Shown: one piece after another, positions 35,001 through 47,872 of the stretch
Layout of the letters: each line of letters opens with the position of its first letter
How positions within the stretch are numbered: the first letter of the stretch is position 1
From: Mesaphorura yosii
Lineage: Eukaryota > Arthropoda > Collembola > Poduromorpha > Tullbergiidae
Reading direction: 5' to 3'
Length of the DNA: 64,000 nucleotides
NCBI GenBank assembly: GCA_009869945.1
Contig: WIXG01000067.1
Span: 186,001-250,000 of the forward strand
Made by a program: the position numbers and the translations under genes
Notes under the pieces: model-generated
Databases searched by the model: none
What the model saw: only the letters and a program-made list of their open reading frames with translations
Told to the model about the DNA's origin: nothing

Positions 35001-35807
35001 CGACATTGTTAAAGAAGCAGTATCCGCAGTAGGTTGACTCTCCTGGAATTTAGTCGGATTTAGTGGGAGACTCATCAGAGTTCAGCCTAATAAGACTCAC
35101 CGGCATGGTGGCCTGGAGGTCTAACTATAGCCATCCCGTTCATTATCTTCCCCTCTAATATACTCTCAACTAATTCTATAACGCTCCCTGCTGACAGTCT
35201 AGCTAAATTGTAGGTTGATGGATGGAAGTAGATCGAGTCGTACTGTGAAGAGTGGTTTTCTAATATAACCTCATCTTTCTCATTACAGATCGATTCAAGC
35301 TTGGTAATGTGCTCTGGAGTATGTTGCAGCTTCAATTCTTTTAATGTGGCTAGTCGGGGTTGGATGAATGTGCAGCGCTGGAGGAGGCCGAGTTGAGTGC
35401 ACCTGCAGCACGGAGAGAAAATGAGGAAATGGGCTGCGGTAGTAGAATAAAGAAAAGTACCTGCGCAACACCCCCTCGAACCTCTCTGGCCTCTCTGGAT
35501 GGGTATTGTCCCATAAGTTTCTGTGCTCTACCATGCGAGTATCGTAAGTGACTCCAGTGGGGCCGATTTTGAGAGAGAGCGAGTCGCGGGCCTGTGTACA
35601 AGAGTGGAAATTACTCATCTGTGGGGGGCAATTGTTGGCATAACAAACCTCCCCCATCCGATCAACAACTGTAGGCATGACCAAGGTTGGCTCTGGCTTA
35701 CGACTCTTTGCAGCCAGTTTTGCTTCAGCGAGGGACATCTTCCCACTCTTTCGGGGACTCCTCCTCGGTGGTTGCCCACCGCTACTTCCTGTAGGTGACG
35801 GCTCCAT
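32027..35807 (-). CDS. HDAC6: histone deacetylase 6 (two deacetylase domains plus ubiquitin zinc finger)
   Basis: Cytoplasmic class IIb deacetylase of tubulin and other proteins that also binds ubiquitin chains. Eleven exons (35461-35807, 35101-35402, 34889-35042, 34639-34831, 34310-34569, 33950-34252, 33466-33894, 33076-33401, 32349-33019, 32158-32286, 32027-32086) give 1057 residues. Domain 1 (about 85-425) has [29 protein letters not shown] and LEGGY. Domain 2 (about 500-800) has [30 protein letters not shown] and LEGGYNLES. Catalytic His pairs, Asp ligands and the transition-state Tyr are therefore present in both. The C-terminal ZnF-UBP shows [31 protein letters not shown] and WCYGCDAY, and the tail SAHRSKFG fits HDAC6. 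The N-terminus is rich in Ser, Arg and Lys. Confidence 0.97.
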
Positions 35808-36424
35808 CACCCTCAACTGCAGTGTATGAAATAGCTGCACCACACCCACCTGGCTGCACTCCAAGCGCACAAAATGGTCCTGACCCACCAGAAATCAAAT
35901 CCGCGAACTGAGAACTTCCCGGCTGTCGGAAACTACTCTGCAAAAATATTTTTCAAAACTGGAGCCCGGTCCTCGGACTCCGAGTCAGAAGTTTGAGAGT
36001 CGGCAGTCGGAGAAGAGTAGAAGAGCGGACTGTGTAGCTACTGCTGCTGCCCTATAGCGCAGAGCACACTACCGCTACACAATCACATGGCCCCCATACA
36101 CTGTTACATTCACTCCTCTCATTCACAATCTCTCCTCTGCACTCGGCACATCTGTTCTCCTCTCCTCGGATCACGGATCTCTTTCTCTGGTCTCTCCTGC
36201 AGTCAGGTAGAGCAGAGCTGATTGTAGATTTAATTCCGTGTGTCATATTTGTTTGATTCCTCGAGAGGAGAGTGATTTCCTCCCCTGAACCCTAATCGTT
36301 GGAGCCACCTCCCCTTCTCCGTTAGAAAAGAGAGAGGTGAGCTATCACGTCCGACCGGCCCCCACCCACACCTGTTTCTGAATACGATCTCTCTCCCGTA
36401 GCCACCGCCAGCCGAAACGGAGCA
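35808..36424. other. divergent promoter region between HDAC6 and CDV3
   Basis: HDAC6 runs left and CDV3 runs right, so this 0.6 kb interval should hold both promoters and 5' UTRs. It is rich in CT/GA tracts. No gene is seen in it. Confidence 0.5.
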
Positions 36425-37381
36425 ATGGCCGACCTCGAAGACTTCTTCGCGAAGCGCGACAAGAAGAAGAAAACAAAGAAGTTTGAATCGGTTGACATTG
36501 ACAATGTTGCTAAGGTTTTAGAAGAGAAGGCGAGAGAGAGGAAGAAGAATGAGCAGTACGTTCCTCCACCAGGGGTGGATGGCAGTGTAGAGCAGGGGGT
36601 GAGATTGCATTTATTATTGGGGGAGTGAACCCCTTTCTTAACTCTCGTCTTCATATCCTCCGCAGACGCCCTCCTCCCGCTCTGAGGACGCGGAGTGGAA
36701 GGAGGAGGTGGAGACTGCACCCGATTTCACAGGGTTGAAGATACAAGAGTTTACGTTAGAAGAGGAGAAGGGGGAGGAGAAGGAGGAGAAGAGTACTACT
36801 GTTATAGATGGGGGCCCCTGGGGGAGGGGGAAGGTGGAGTCAATGACCGCCACTGCACAGGCTCCGCCTCCGAAAGAAATAAAACCGGAGTTGCCGGCTA
36901 TTGTTGCCGTAGCTACTCCAGGCGCTTCTGGAGAGGGCGCGCCTCCACCCTCCGCCACAACTTCCTCAGAGGAGGAGAAGCCACCCCAGGAGGGCGTCCC
37001 TGCAGCAGAACAGGCTGGAGGAGAAGCGGAGGGTAAAAAGTACCTCACACCGCGGCAGCGGGTGGAGCAGCAGGCGGCTGCTAAAACTGTGACTGCAACA
37101 CCAGCTGCAGGACCACCTTCAGCAGCCCCACAACTCCCCTCCTCCGCCGGCGGAAAGTACGTCCCACCCAGTCAGCGGCTCGGGGCAGGGGGAGGAGGTG
37201 AGTTACTTTAAAAAAGTATTCAATCCTCATTCGTGTTCTTAATGCTAATGCCCCCCTTTTTGATTCAACAGCCCCCACCCCGAGCACTACCCCAAAAGCC
37301 CCCACCCGGAGAACAGCAGCCCCCAACATCCAGTCCGAGTCCAACTTTCCGAGCCTCGGAGCAGCAGCGGGCAAGAGTTGA
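36425..37381 (+). CDS. CDV3: CDV3 homologue
   Basis: Small intrinsically disordered cytosolic protein found across animals; molecular role unclear. Three exons (36425-36598, 36666-37197, 37272-37381) give 271 residues. The N-terminal signature LEDFFAKRDKKKKTKKF is diagnostic. EWKEEVETAPDFTGLKIQEF matches the conserved central block. The remainder is Ala/Pro/Glu-rich with two GKY-(L/V)-(T/P)P repeats. The C-terminal motif SESNFPSLGAA matches the TQFPSL element. The ATG at 36425 follows a normal context (agcaATGG). AATAAA lies at 37477. Confidence 0.93.
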
Positions 37382-37476
37382 GGGAGAGAAGCATTTTAAG
37401 AGAAGCATTCATCCAACCTCCAATAATTTGAAATTCTTTTGTAAACCCTCCATACATATAAAATATGGCGGTGAAA

Positions 37477-37482
37477 ATAAAA
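37477..37482 (+). terminator. polyadenylation signal AATAAA of CDV3
   Basis: AATAAA lies 96 bases after the stop at 37381. Confidence 0.5.
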
Positions 37483-37769
37483 AATGAATTGATTAATTCT
37501 CTCTTCAATGACCATCTCTGCAATTTCGCTTGCATGGCAACCACCCGCACTTGCTTCTTGTCTCTTTCTCGCACAAACTCTCTCGTTTCCTCATCTGACC
37601 CATCCTCGTGCCTATCGCGTGAAGACCAAAGTGCAGGCTGCTGCGGAGAGATTCGTGAGAGAATTCAAACCCCGAAATTCAAATCTCGTTCTTCTCGTGT
37701 TCATTATTTTGTCCCCTGAACCAAAATTCTGTGAAAATTGAATTAGTGTTTTGGTAGCCCCCACCAGAG

Positions 37770-39530
37770 ATGAAGACCTCCCTCCTCCGGTTATCATCCT
37801 CCTCATCTTCAGGGGAGTGGAGCAAAATGCTCGACTCGTTCTCGCAGTTTAACCCGAGCCCTCTTTCCATTAAGCAATTCATCGACTTTGGTGAGTACAT
37901 TGAATAGTTTGGGGTTTCGGAGTCTAAAGATAAAACTTTCTAAAATCCACCCACAGGCCGGACCGCCAACGAACAGGCTTCATATTTATTCTTAAAGAAG
38001 GAGCTCCCCGTCCGCCTCGCGAATATCATGAAGGAGATTAACCTGCTCCCTCCAAACTTGTTAAAGATGCCCAGCACAAAACTCGTTCAGAACTGGTACA
38101 CCCAGTCATTTAGGGAGATTCTCCAGTTTCAACATGGCCAGCAGGACAGCAATGGGAATGGAGACACAAAGACAGAGTTGAAGAAGTGAGTGCAATACTG
38201 ATCAACAGCTGAAGGAGCCTGCCTGAGTTCCCCACTGTCTCTAGAATTTATAAAAGTCTTGTCCCGGCAGATTCTGCGACCTCCTCGCCACCATCCGCAA
38301 CAGGCATTCAGACGTCGTTCCCACAATGGCCCAGGGGATACTCGAGTTGAAAGAATCCCACTCCGTTGACCAGGCAGAGGAGTACTCGATACAATACTTC
38401 CTTGACAGGTTCTACATGTCTAGGATCAGTATTCGCATGTTGATATCGCAGCACAGTGAGTCTCTGTAAAAATGCTAAAATTGGCTCCTTTGAATTTATT
38501 ACGATAGCAACCCCCGCAACTAATTCTTTATTCGCAGCCTTATTATTCGGAGAGGAAAAGCCAGCAGACACACAGCAGATTGGCTCACTCCACTCCGCCT
38601 GCCGTGTCATGGACGTTGTGCGGGACGCGTATGAGAACGCGAGGTTCTTGTGCGATAGGTACTACCTAGCGAGTCCGGGGTTGAGGTTGGAGGAGGAGAA
38701 CGGTGAGTGGGCTGCTAGGGGTTTTCATTATTTGCTCCTTTGAGCCCCTACATCTTCTCAATGTATAGTTGATGCTGGGAACCCCATCGAAATCGTCTAC
38801 GTCCCCTCCCACCTGTACCATATGTTCTTTGAGCTGTTTAAGAACGCTTTACGTGCTGTTGTGGAACACTACGGCCCCTCCTCGGAAAATTACCCCGACG
38901 TAGAAGCTCTCGTAGTGAGTGGAGAGCATGACGTTACGGTGAAGGTGAGGTTTTTTATTAGACAATTAAGTGGCCACAGCTCGTATAACTTTTATAATTG
39001 CAGATCTTCGACAGGGGTGGGGGGATCCCCCGTGAGAAAACTGATTTGCTATTTCAGTACATGTACAGCACGGCTCCACAACCCCCTGCAGGGATGGATA
39101 ATTCTGTTCCGCTGGCGGGTGAGCACCTTCTTCTCTTCTTGTGTGAGCCGTCTCTAATGAACATCTCTGATGCGCAGGCTACGGCTACGGCCTCCCAATC
39201 TCTCGGTTATACGCAAGATATTTTCAAGGCGACCTAATCCTAACGAGTTATGAGGGGTACGGGACGGATGCCATCATCTATCTGAAGGTGTTTTTCATTG
39301 TCCATTTCAAAATTTCTCTGTTGCCATGGATTTTCTCAAACTCATCCCCGTTTTAAATGTAGCGCCAACCCGAGCTGGCCAACGAACTCCTTCCCATCTT
39401 CAACACTACCTCATCAAGGGTCTACACACAGAGCATTCCAACGGGGGACTGGAGTGGGGCGAGGGGGGGCTCTTTTAGCGGGAGGAAACCTCCTCCTACG
39501 ACGCAAGATAGTGGTAGTAGCAACTCCTGA
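37770..39530 (+). CDS. PDK: pyruvate dehydrogenase kinase, mitochondrial
   Basis: Phosphorylates the E1-alpha subunit and switches off the pyruvate dehydrogenase complex in the mitochondrial matrix. Eight exons (37770-37890, 37957-38185, 38271-38455, 38538-38702, 38769-38944, 39004-39118, 39178-39287, 39363-39530) give 422 residues, normal for the family. The Ser/Arg-rich N-terminus ([17 protein letters not shown]) suits mitochondrial import. [12 protein letters not shown] is the conserved start of the regulatory helical domain. The GHKL ATPase boxes are [14 protein letters not shown] (N box), [11 protein letters not shown] (G1) and [19 protein letters not shown] (G2/G3). The GDW motif near the end is the dimer tail. 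The last exon and 3' UTR are duplicated 19.6 kb downstream. Confidence 0.96.
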
Positions 39531-39830
39531 GGGGGTGGTAATTCCTGAGTCAAACCAGCTTTAAAAGAAACAGTAAAAATGTCTTCCAGTAACCATAATC
39601 ATACAAAATATGCTTGAATAATGAGTACTTCATATGATTAGTGTATTATTTATGGGGAAATAAAAAGCAGTCTTCCAAGACCCAAGATGATGATTACGCA
39701 ACGGGCACGTGTTAAGTCAATGGCTAGCGGTCACAAGACTACTAAAAGTGTTTCCTCATCCTCTCAACACCCTGTACAACTCTCATCCTTGACCCATGTA
39801 AGAAGCAATAAAGAGTGTCAGAGGTCAAAG
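39491..39830 (+). repeat. PDK 3' end, upstream copy of a direct repeat
   Basis: 340 bases covering the last 13 codons and 3' UTR of PDK recur at 59071-59420 in the same orientation, with only scattered substitutions and small gaps. Shared blocks of 20 bases or more include the taaaaatgtcttccagtaac region and the cttgacccatgtaagaagca region. Confidence 0.95.
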
Positions 39831-39972
39831 GGCCGCACGGAGCAGCACATGGAGGTATCTAATACAGGTGCGAGACTTGAGATACTGATATCCATAAGCG
39901 TACACAATTCGGACCTCCTAGACGACGGAATTAATTTTTGTGGAATGTTGCCGAATCGCGAATAATGTGACG

Positions 39973-40391
39973 ATGAGCAACTCCTTCGAACTTGTTGAGG
40001 TGGATGATCTACGGCAGCACCTACGGACCTATTTGCGACCGGCTGCAAAGCTGATATGTTCACATCTGCAATCAATTCTGCGAGTATTAGATGATCACGA
40101 TTACGAGATTTGCAACTTCGGCACAGGTACGTGCGTACATTAAAATAGCGTGAAGTACAAGTCCTTATTTGTTCGTACAAAGTACATAACTTGACTGATT
40201 CTTATATAGAGGACAACATGGACGTTGCAGCCGCAGAAGCCATCATCTCGTTTTTTATGGAACAGCCCACTGTGTGGGATTCTCGACAATTTGGTGCGCC
40301 GTGCATTTTAGTATATGAAAAATTTCAAACTTTGGAAGCCAATAGCTGTCTTCCGGATGGCCCCCGGGAGGGTAGCTTTTGCTGCATATGA
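39973..40391 (+). CDS. CARD-like short protein or 5' part of an immune gene
   Basis: Two exons (39973-40126, 40210-40391) join in frame to 111 residues from a good ATG. The segment DDLRQHLRTYLRPAAKLI, then DHDYEICN, then MDVAAAEAIISFFMEQ and VWDSRQF, has the spacing and residues of a RIG-I/MDA5-type CARD: a YLRP-like opening, an AA-x-x-FL-like helix, and a Trp-x-x-x-Phe near the end. This is by eye and needs a profile search. The C-terminus (PDGPREGSFCCI) looks like read-through, and a donor-like ggtagc near 40371 could lead to further exons that I cannot find before the transposon relic. It may be a truncated gene carried in the island. Confidence 0.4.
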
Positions 40392-40499
40392 AACCCCATG
40401 TCCTTAGGTTTCCAACGACACCCCACTTGACATGGGTCATCATAGAACCGGAAGTGGCAAAATGGCGGATGGCCCGACTTTGACCTTCTGTACTCTGCA

Positions 40500-41215
40500 A
40501 AGAATATCGCTCACGCGGGTGAAGTGAGAAGGGGCAAGAAAGGATGGGATGTGGACGCCGGGCAGCATTCAACGCACGCTCCAGATTATGTGAAGTGTGA
40601 GACAGAATTGGCACGAGGTACGGCAAAGGAGATGGTAGTTCAGGATCCATTCATGAAGACGGCTGACATTTGGGAAAAACGACACAAAATACTTCATTAA
40701 GTGCGTAGCATTTACTTCCAACCGAGATAGTATTCAAGGACTGTATCCGAAGGCACAAGAAGTCGCCTTAACAATTCAAAGATCCCAAAATGCTGATGGA
40801 TGTGACAATACCTACCTCTTACCATTTCACCCTGCGAGGAGACAAATTCTGCGCTTTGATTCGAATGACAGTAAAAGGAAGCTAATAATTACAACGGCGA
40901 GCAACCTCAAGGTGAGTCAGAACATCAGGCACATGACGATGAAATTTTGCATTATCACTAATTGGACCTCACTTTCAGTTGCTGGCTGGATGCGAAACAT
41001 GGATAATGGATGGTAGATGTAAGTCGTGCCCAAAATTGTACAAGAAAACAGACCAAGTCTATTCTATGTACGGTGTCTTCACGAAAAGAGACGCATCTGG
41101 TGAAATTGAGACTGCTTGCTCATTGCCGCTTGTGCGATACGTGATAAAGTCAAGAAGGCATACGAAGGTCTCTTCGACCAATTTACTCAAATCGCTGGCT
41201 TTCTAAATATTAATT
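40500..41215 (+). pseudogene. Mutator-like (MULE) transposase relic
   Basis: The plus strand shows HTHAPDYVKCETELARG, typical of the zinc-finger/linker part of MULE transposases, then LLAGCETWIMDGRCKSCPKL with the first catalytic Asp in WIMDG, and VYSMYGVFTK. The next block VKKAYEGLFDQFTQIAGF, normally following in frame, is in another frame, so there is a frameshift near 41145. A short intron-like gap with GT-AG ends lies at about 40912-40979. No terminal inverted repeats were identified. Confidence 0.65.
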
Positions 41216-42882
41216 GATAAGCAACAAAGGCGAAATATCTTTAATCTCTACAGGACGGGGTACTTAGAACTCTTACGAGAGCAAAACAGAACTTGAGAAT
41301 GTCTCCTCCCGAATGCAAATCGACAAGTTTCAGAATCACAGCCGCAAGAAATATCTAAAGATAACTTCACAGCTCCGGGTCTTGTATAGCAATTTCCGCA
41401 CAATCCGATCCATTAATTACATCAAGGCTATTGTGAAAAATCTCTGAACATTTATCAAATATTTCACACTTGTGTTATTGATTTTCAATGCTTTTTGAAG
41501 AATACTGACGTGAATAAAGTTTCGACAATTTGCCTACTTTTTTTCAAAAAAATTTCGACAATGTGACCTGATACCTTCTCAGGAATTTGTGCACGGAGCT
41601 TCAAAGAACCAGCCAAGTAGTGTTACATCAATGCAACAACTCAATGCAGTTGGGACTCTTTGTCGCTGTAGCATCATGAATATTTTTTGTATTACATCAT
41701 CGCACATGAATTCGCAAATCACATACCGGTTGAATTTTATTCTTAAAGGCCTCACGTGTTTGTACAACGACTGTCACACTTCCTTCCCGCAATATTCTTG
41801 CATGTACATTTTCCACAACTTTTGATGGATCTTAACTTAATCCCTCGGCTGAGAAATGAAATTACAATTTAGAGCTTCACATTTGAAAGGTGTTCTTACT
41901 CTAACTTTCCCATTGTAACAAAGGCCAAAAGCTCATTCCAGTTACTTTTTGCCTGAAATATGGCATTCACGGAATTCGTGCACAATATTTTAACAGTTCC
42001 TTAATTAGTAATTACTTTCACGACTCTTGATACGCTCATGCTCCTATTTTTGTGGTTTTGCCTTGTGAGTTTGTCTATATTTAACTGCTTACCAATTTTT
42101 CAGGAGGGATAATTTTCTTACTTAGAAATGAATACTATAAAAACAATAAATAATACTAAACGCAACGTAATGAATACTGTATCAATACTAAAGATGATGG
42201 GATTAAACGCTACAGAAAGTGAAATGTGTGTGAAGCGTATGATTTTTTGCGAGAGAAAAACTATAGTGGATTTAGTGTTATGTCAACAGAGCACCCACAA
42301 AGCAATGCTTTTATGACGGAGAGAACCTTCAGCAGCAGCAGTGGACCGGAACGAAAGGAGGAGCTTTGTCGGTATTTCTTTCGTAGCTCAGCCTTTATAC
42401 GCGAATGGCGCGGCGAATGCATGCGCCATCGAACTTGAAACAGATTTCCGTACAGTTGAACCCAATACCCAAACCTTTAATTCAAAGTCTTTTCCGTTTG
42501 AGTAAATTTCCTTGATGTAATTGCATAATATACGAATCGAGTTGAGTGCACACATTTCTAGAAATAAAGCAATTTCATGGCCTGACTTAAATTTGAATTT
42601 AACTTAATTTTTACTCATTATTTCAAAGAACAGCGACATTTTGTAATCATTTAAAGCTTGATTCAAGAACTTTCATCATTTATTATACCTATTGAATGTA
42701 TAATAGAATACTAAAGATTATTATTAGATTTCGTACTAGTCGTAGGAATGTCTTGAAATTTGAAATAGGAACTTGGGCTTGGACTAAATGCATCTCGTGA
42801 TTGCCCGGTCCCCGAAACGGTTCTAAACCTTGAAGATACCGTTGAAGGCGCTGTTCATCTGTTTCCAAAGCCGAGCACAAGC
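41216..42882. other. AT-rich region without a recognised gene
   Basis: Many short frames, none with a domain. It lies inside the island between the transposon relic and the first paralogue. Confidence 0.4.
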
Positions 42883-44861
42883 TCAATCTCCCTCAAAGAG
42901 TGCACTAAAAAGTGAAAAGGAATGATTTAGTTATTTCTTGCTCCACGCACGTTTTTAATCATATCGTACGAACCTGCATTGACCTTCTGCAGCCTTGAAC
43001 GCTGGGACCGTTTCAAAACAATCGAGGCCAGAGCGTTCATATTTGGAGTCGTGAATGCTCAAAAGAATCGCTTGTCCTTTGTGCCAAGATGTAAGCAATT
43101 CCGAATTTGTTGCAATTCGAGCTCGGCTCTGACATGAAGACTCGTGCTTTGCACAGAAATCTTTAACGAGTAGCTCCGCCTCGTTCTTGTGTCCAGTCTC
43201 AACTTCCTGCGTACGTTCAACAAGATTACACGATTAAAGGGAATTTTACGAGACAAGACCATGAAATCCAAATTTTCGTACCTCGCACCAAATTTTCCAG
43301 TTTCCGTAGAATTTCCCACCCTCCTTCACAGTTCCCCGCAAAGCATTGGCGCGAGCACCAGCTTCCACATGGAGTTGAATGGTTCTAATTTTATGCCCCA
43401 CGTATTGCTCCAGTTGTTCAAGGCTGCAAGTGGCCAGATCAAGCTCGGCTTCCGGTTCAAACTGAGTTTGCCCCCAAATTGAAGCTTCTATTTGCAGCAG
43501 ATTGGCAAGTGATGATGGGTTGATTCCAGCGAATATTTTACCCGTGCCTGCCAAAGTCCTCATGAAGCGGGTTGCGAGCTGTAGAATATAAGAGATATTA
43601 TACATTTTTAATTACACATTGTATCCGCTTAATTTCTTAATCTTAATAATCTTAATGTGCCTCAACTTACCTCGAAATGCGACTGTCCTGCAGCAAAGCA
43701 TGATTTGTCCACCGCCGAGGCTCCAGCGGTTACATGGCAGACGGCAGTGCTCCAGAAAAGCAGCTTAGCATTGGCAAGACCTAAAGACGTAAATAATATT
43801 ACACTTCGCATGCAAGCAATGCGGAAAAGCGGAGTAAATGTTATCTCTCTTTGTATAGCGATGTCATCTTACTTCTCTCTGGTTGCCCCTCCGCCAAAAA
43901 CTCGAGCGTTTCCCTTGTGTATCTGTTGAGGATATTAAATATATTATGTCCCATTAAAAATGCAATTAACTACAAATTCATTAGGCCGATAAAGCAATTA
44001 ATTTATAGTTCGGCGCGAACTCATGGCGTCAGGTACACAAATGCTGACAAGATGAACTCAGTCGTGCGAATGAGAGTTGTGAATGCAATGGCGACGTATT
44101 TCTCACATTGTGTAATTTGTGAATGTGTAACAGTCAGAATCCCACCCACCGCCCTTCATGACATGACACTCACTCAGTACACATGGAATTATGCCAAAAG
44201 TAGCCTTTGCCCGCAATTTACCCCTAATTTTTAATACGAAACCAAGGAATACTGAGCTCACAATCACAATCAGTTATTGCATATTGCATTTTTTCCTCAT
44301 ATCGCTCTTGAACTGAAGCAGTAAAACGTTTTCTCAACTGCTGGAATCTTGCAAAGTCGTATAAAAACTTTGTTTAAAAGGTAGGTTTCAGCTATCTGAA
44401 TTTAGGAAAAAGTAATGATTATGATCATTGAGAAATTCAAAAGCCTTTTCAAGTGCGGTTGGCCAGGCCGACGCAAATTCGAGTAGAAGCTAATCGCACG
44501 TGTTAAGAGCATTAATTGCTTGCGAAGTTCTTATGACTGTCTATTCCTTGACCTGACTAGTGTACTGGCAGGGTTAAATTCATGCGACGCACTGAGATTA
44601 GTTGTCAGTGTCTAGAGCATGTGCAGAAGTAGGAATAAAAAGGGGCAGAGTGAGATCCTTGACAAGCGTCGTGCCGTTGCATAATGCAACAATATGCAGA
44701 GTCGTTTAGAAGATGACTACTGACCTCATTGCCACTTCTTCCGTTTGGTTGTCAAAATCTGCCAATTCCTGAAGGACAGAAGGAATGCCAGCGGTGAATG
44801 AATGATTGAGGGTAGGAAATTTTTGAGCGCTGAAGGGTCGAACCGTGTACACGGGAAACAT
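42883..44861 (-). CDS. Bro1-like helical paralogue A
   Basis: Six exons (44725-44861, 43873-43922, 43671-43780, 43282-43578, 42974-43206, 42883-42904) with intron phases 2-1-0-0-2 give 282 residues. It pairs along most of its length with the gene at 48258: FWSTAVCHVTAGASA, SHFELATRFMRTLAG, LLQIEASIWGQ, QLHVEAGARANALRGT, NWKIWCE and SKYERSGLDCFETVP each have a counterpart there. No signal peptide or membrane helix; predicted mostly helical and cytosolic. The pattern of a long helix ending HFELATRF-like before a spaced LLQIEA helix resembles the Bro1 fold. The FKWTD-type motif of true Bro1 domains is missing. The last exon is short and its acceptor is the least certain boundary. Confidence 0.6.
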
Positions 44862-47800
44862 TTTGCGAGAATTGCGAGAATTTACAAACCAGTAATTAAT
44901 AATTAACGTTGTTTCAGTTGTGCGATTCAAATTAATGCGGTTTTATTGTAAGAATTTGCAGGGCTGGATTAGATTGAACTGGTATTTTAAGGGTCTGAAC
45001 TTGGGAGTTCTTCCCTGTGAGCTGTTAGAATAACGAGTGGCCAACTTTCGCACTATTACACCTATTAATGCGATCATACGGTCATACAAGATCGTACTTT
45101 TTCCTGCGTTTTTTATGGAGATTCGCGTTCACTTTGAGAGGGATTATGATTGAAGAGCACAATGAATAATGTGGTTGACAGGACTATTGATTGAGCTATT
45201 GCCCAGGACTGAGCTATTACGGCAGAGCTAAATGTTACTAAAAATAACACAAACTGATTCGCGACGGCTGGCGACGGTGTCGTTATGTTATACACACATT
45301 CTGGGAATCGCTGTCGGCGTGCTATTAAAGGGGCAGTTATTTTATAATAAGCATAGCATAAGCTTAAATTCGTTGCGTTTAACTTTGCGTTGCGTTTCAA
45401 GCATTCTTTGCGACCGCCGACTGATGCATGATGACACAGTCATTGCCAGGTAGTTCATTAACTCGTGTTTGTGGTAATAAACAACGCAAATTAGTGAACA
45501 CAAAAATAACTCCATAAATCCAATTGTAATCGAATAGTCCATAATGTGAATCTTAAAAAAGGTTCCCTCAGATTCGACTGACCGATTACGACAGCTATTC
45601 GCGATTCAACAACTTAATCAGCCCAACCTAGTAAATTCCCGTAAATTCCGAACTTATTTCCATGAGTCATATTTATTATAGTTTGTCTTCTTATTTATAG
45701 TCACTGAATCCGTACATTCTTGATCACAGGTCGCAGAAACGGTCTTTTCTTGTATCCCATTACTTCCATTCCGATTACTACGTATCAGCGTGGTGCTATT
45801 AAATGGGAAACGCTTTCTGATTTATTAACACTCAATTAGGATCTTTAAGTTGAACAAATTCTTGTACAGACGCTGTACGTGAAATTGCACCTCCTTTATA
45901 GAAATGAGTAGACAAGTGGAAAAAGGCTCGTAATACAAGACAAGCAGACACAGTCCTATGAGTGAGACATAATGAATGCACTGATTAAAAAAGTGTCAAA
46001 TAAAAGAGGCTGTATGCTAATTTTGATTATGATCATTTACTGCTTTTATGCAGTGAAGTACTCGTCTCACTTCCATTCGAGGCAGCCTGGTCACATGTCG
46101 AATGCGAGAGTTCACCGGGTTCGGCCTGTGGCTAATTCTTACGTGGGCCAACCACTAATCAGTCGTCATCGCCCATTGAAAGAGAAATCGGATTACTCAT
46201 GCCACATGTGCGCCGGCGGGTCTGTATGTCTCGTGTAGAAGAATGTATGATCCATGTTTTGTGTTAAAGCACTGCACTTTGCTGTACTTTACTCTTCTGA
46301 GTACCGCACCCATTTTCAAGTGCGTAGTAAGTACAGAGCCTGTACTCTACTGTACTTAATACGTAATACACAGAGTGGTCTCACGACTTACGTAATGAGT
46401 GCGCTTCATTCGTGAACGCGTTGAAGGTCGACTGCGGTGTTGATGTTTCATTGCTTGAGGTCAGAACTTTGATCTCAGAGCAACTTACGCTGGCGCTATT
46501 GCCCTTCGCCCTTTACGCATCTTGTCACACTTTTACATAGGGCTCTCCTGCCTGCACATTTTCCTGGCAATCAATTCACCTAGCTGAGATTTCGGAAATA
46601 GCTTAAGCGTTTATATGTATTATACGAGATTGTTTGAGTAACTGGATTGTCATTTCATCATTTTTTTGCCTATTTTTGACCAGATCGGACGGATGATTCA
46701 GCTTGCTTCGCTGCAGACCGCAGACTTACACCTTCGGACTGCTGTTGCGTACTTTACTCTTCCTTACACGAACGCAACCGTACGCAGAACTCATGGAATT
46801 TGAACGCTAGCTTATATTCATTGATGCTTCATGTTCATAAACGTGTCACTCTGCTTCTCGCCGCACGGGTAAAGTTGACTACAAGAACTAAGATTCAACG
46901 AAGCTCGTCGAATGAATGATTTCCTGAGTGAATGCTGACACTTAATTCATGCTCTTAATATTACGAATAAAACAATCATAGAAGATACCGGGAGGTGCAC
47001 TAAGAGGTTTAGTCGGGACTTTACGTGTTTAGACTTACGCCAGTAACGCCTATTGTTACTAGCTTTGAATTGTAATGTGTACATGTTATTGTATGTCATA
47101 AGGTGTATTGTTTCTTCGGGAAAAAACCGATAGAAATACGATTGGTAGCAATTAATTTGGCCAAGCATTTAATTGCTATGAGCTGAATCTTATTCTATAC
47201 AATGGTGCAAATGCCAAGCTTTCAGCTTCCAAATAGAGTCTTAAAGTACAAAATTAACGCTGCAAGAGAATGGAGGAAATGTTTACGTAGAATAGAAATG
47301 CCTCACCTGAAGGGGAAGCTGCCTTTATAGTATTGTACGCAGGTCCATTTTAATGGCGCAGCCTCACAATTTTATGACTGAATGGTGGGCAGTCCTTCTT
47401 TCCACGGCTCGCCGACTTTCATACGCTTGACTGGTTGCCTCTTGCTGCCTCGCGTGTCCTTTGTGTGTACCGTCAATATTATTACGATCCCACGTGACTC
47501 ATCCTCATCATCAGCTAAAACGCCATACCTCGTTCCTGTCACAAAATAATATGAACAACCACTGGTTAATTACATGATAATTGGAGGACCATTCTGTGAA
47601 ATCTACTCTCATCAGTATGTTAACTTCTCGTCCCATTCGATTCAGATCTAAAAACTATTCTCTGAAGTCAGGGAAAACAATCATCGCGTCTTTCCATGTG
47701 ACCGGTTACCAGACCTTGTGTTGAAATTTTCTGTCATCGCACGCAGTGCCTACGTCCGATTACGCCAGTATACTAAATCTTTTCGCTAATGGACCTCATC

Positions 47801-47872
47801 TGAAGTCGGAGCCACAAGAATCATGACAGGAAGGGTTGTCTCCCAATCCAATTGGACTTTGGAATTGGAAAA
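44862..47872. other. long intergenic region between head-to-head paralogues A and B
   Basis: No convincing gene. An 88-codon plus frame at 45972-46238 starts with a membrane-anchor-like stretch (CMLILIMIIYCFYAV) but has no other support. The interval carries the upstream regions of paralogue A (minus) and paralogue B (plus). Confidence 0.4.
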
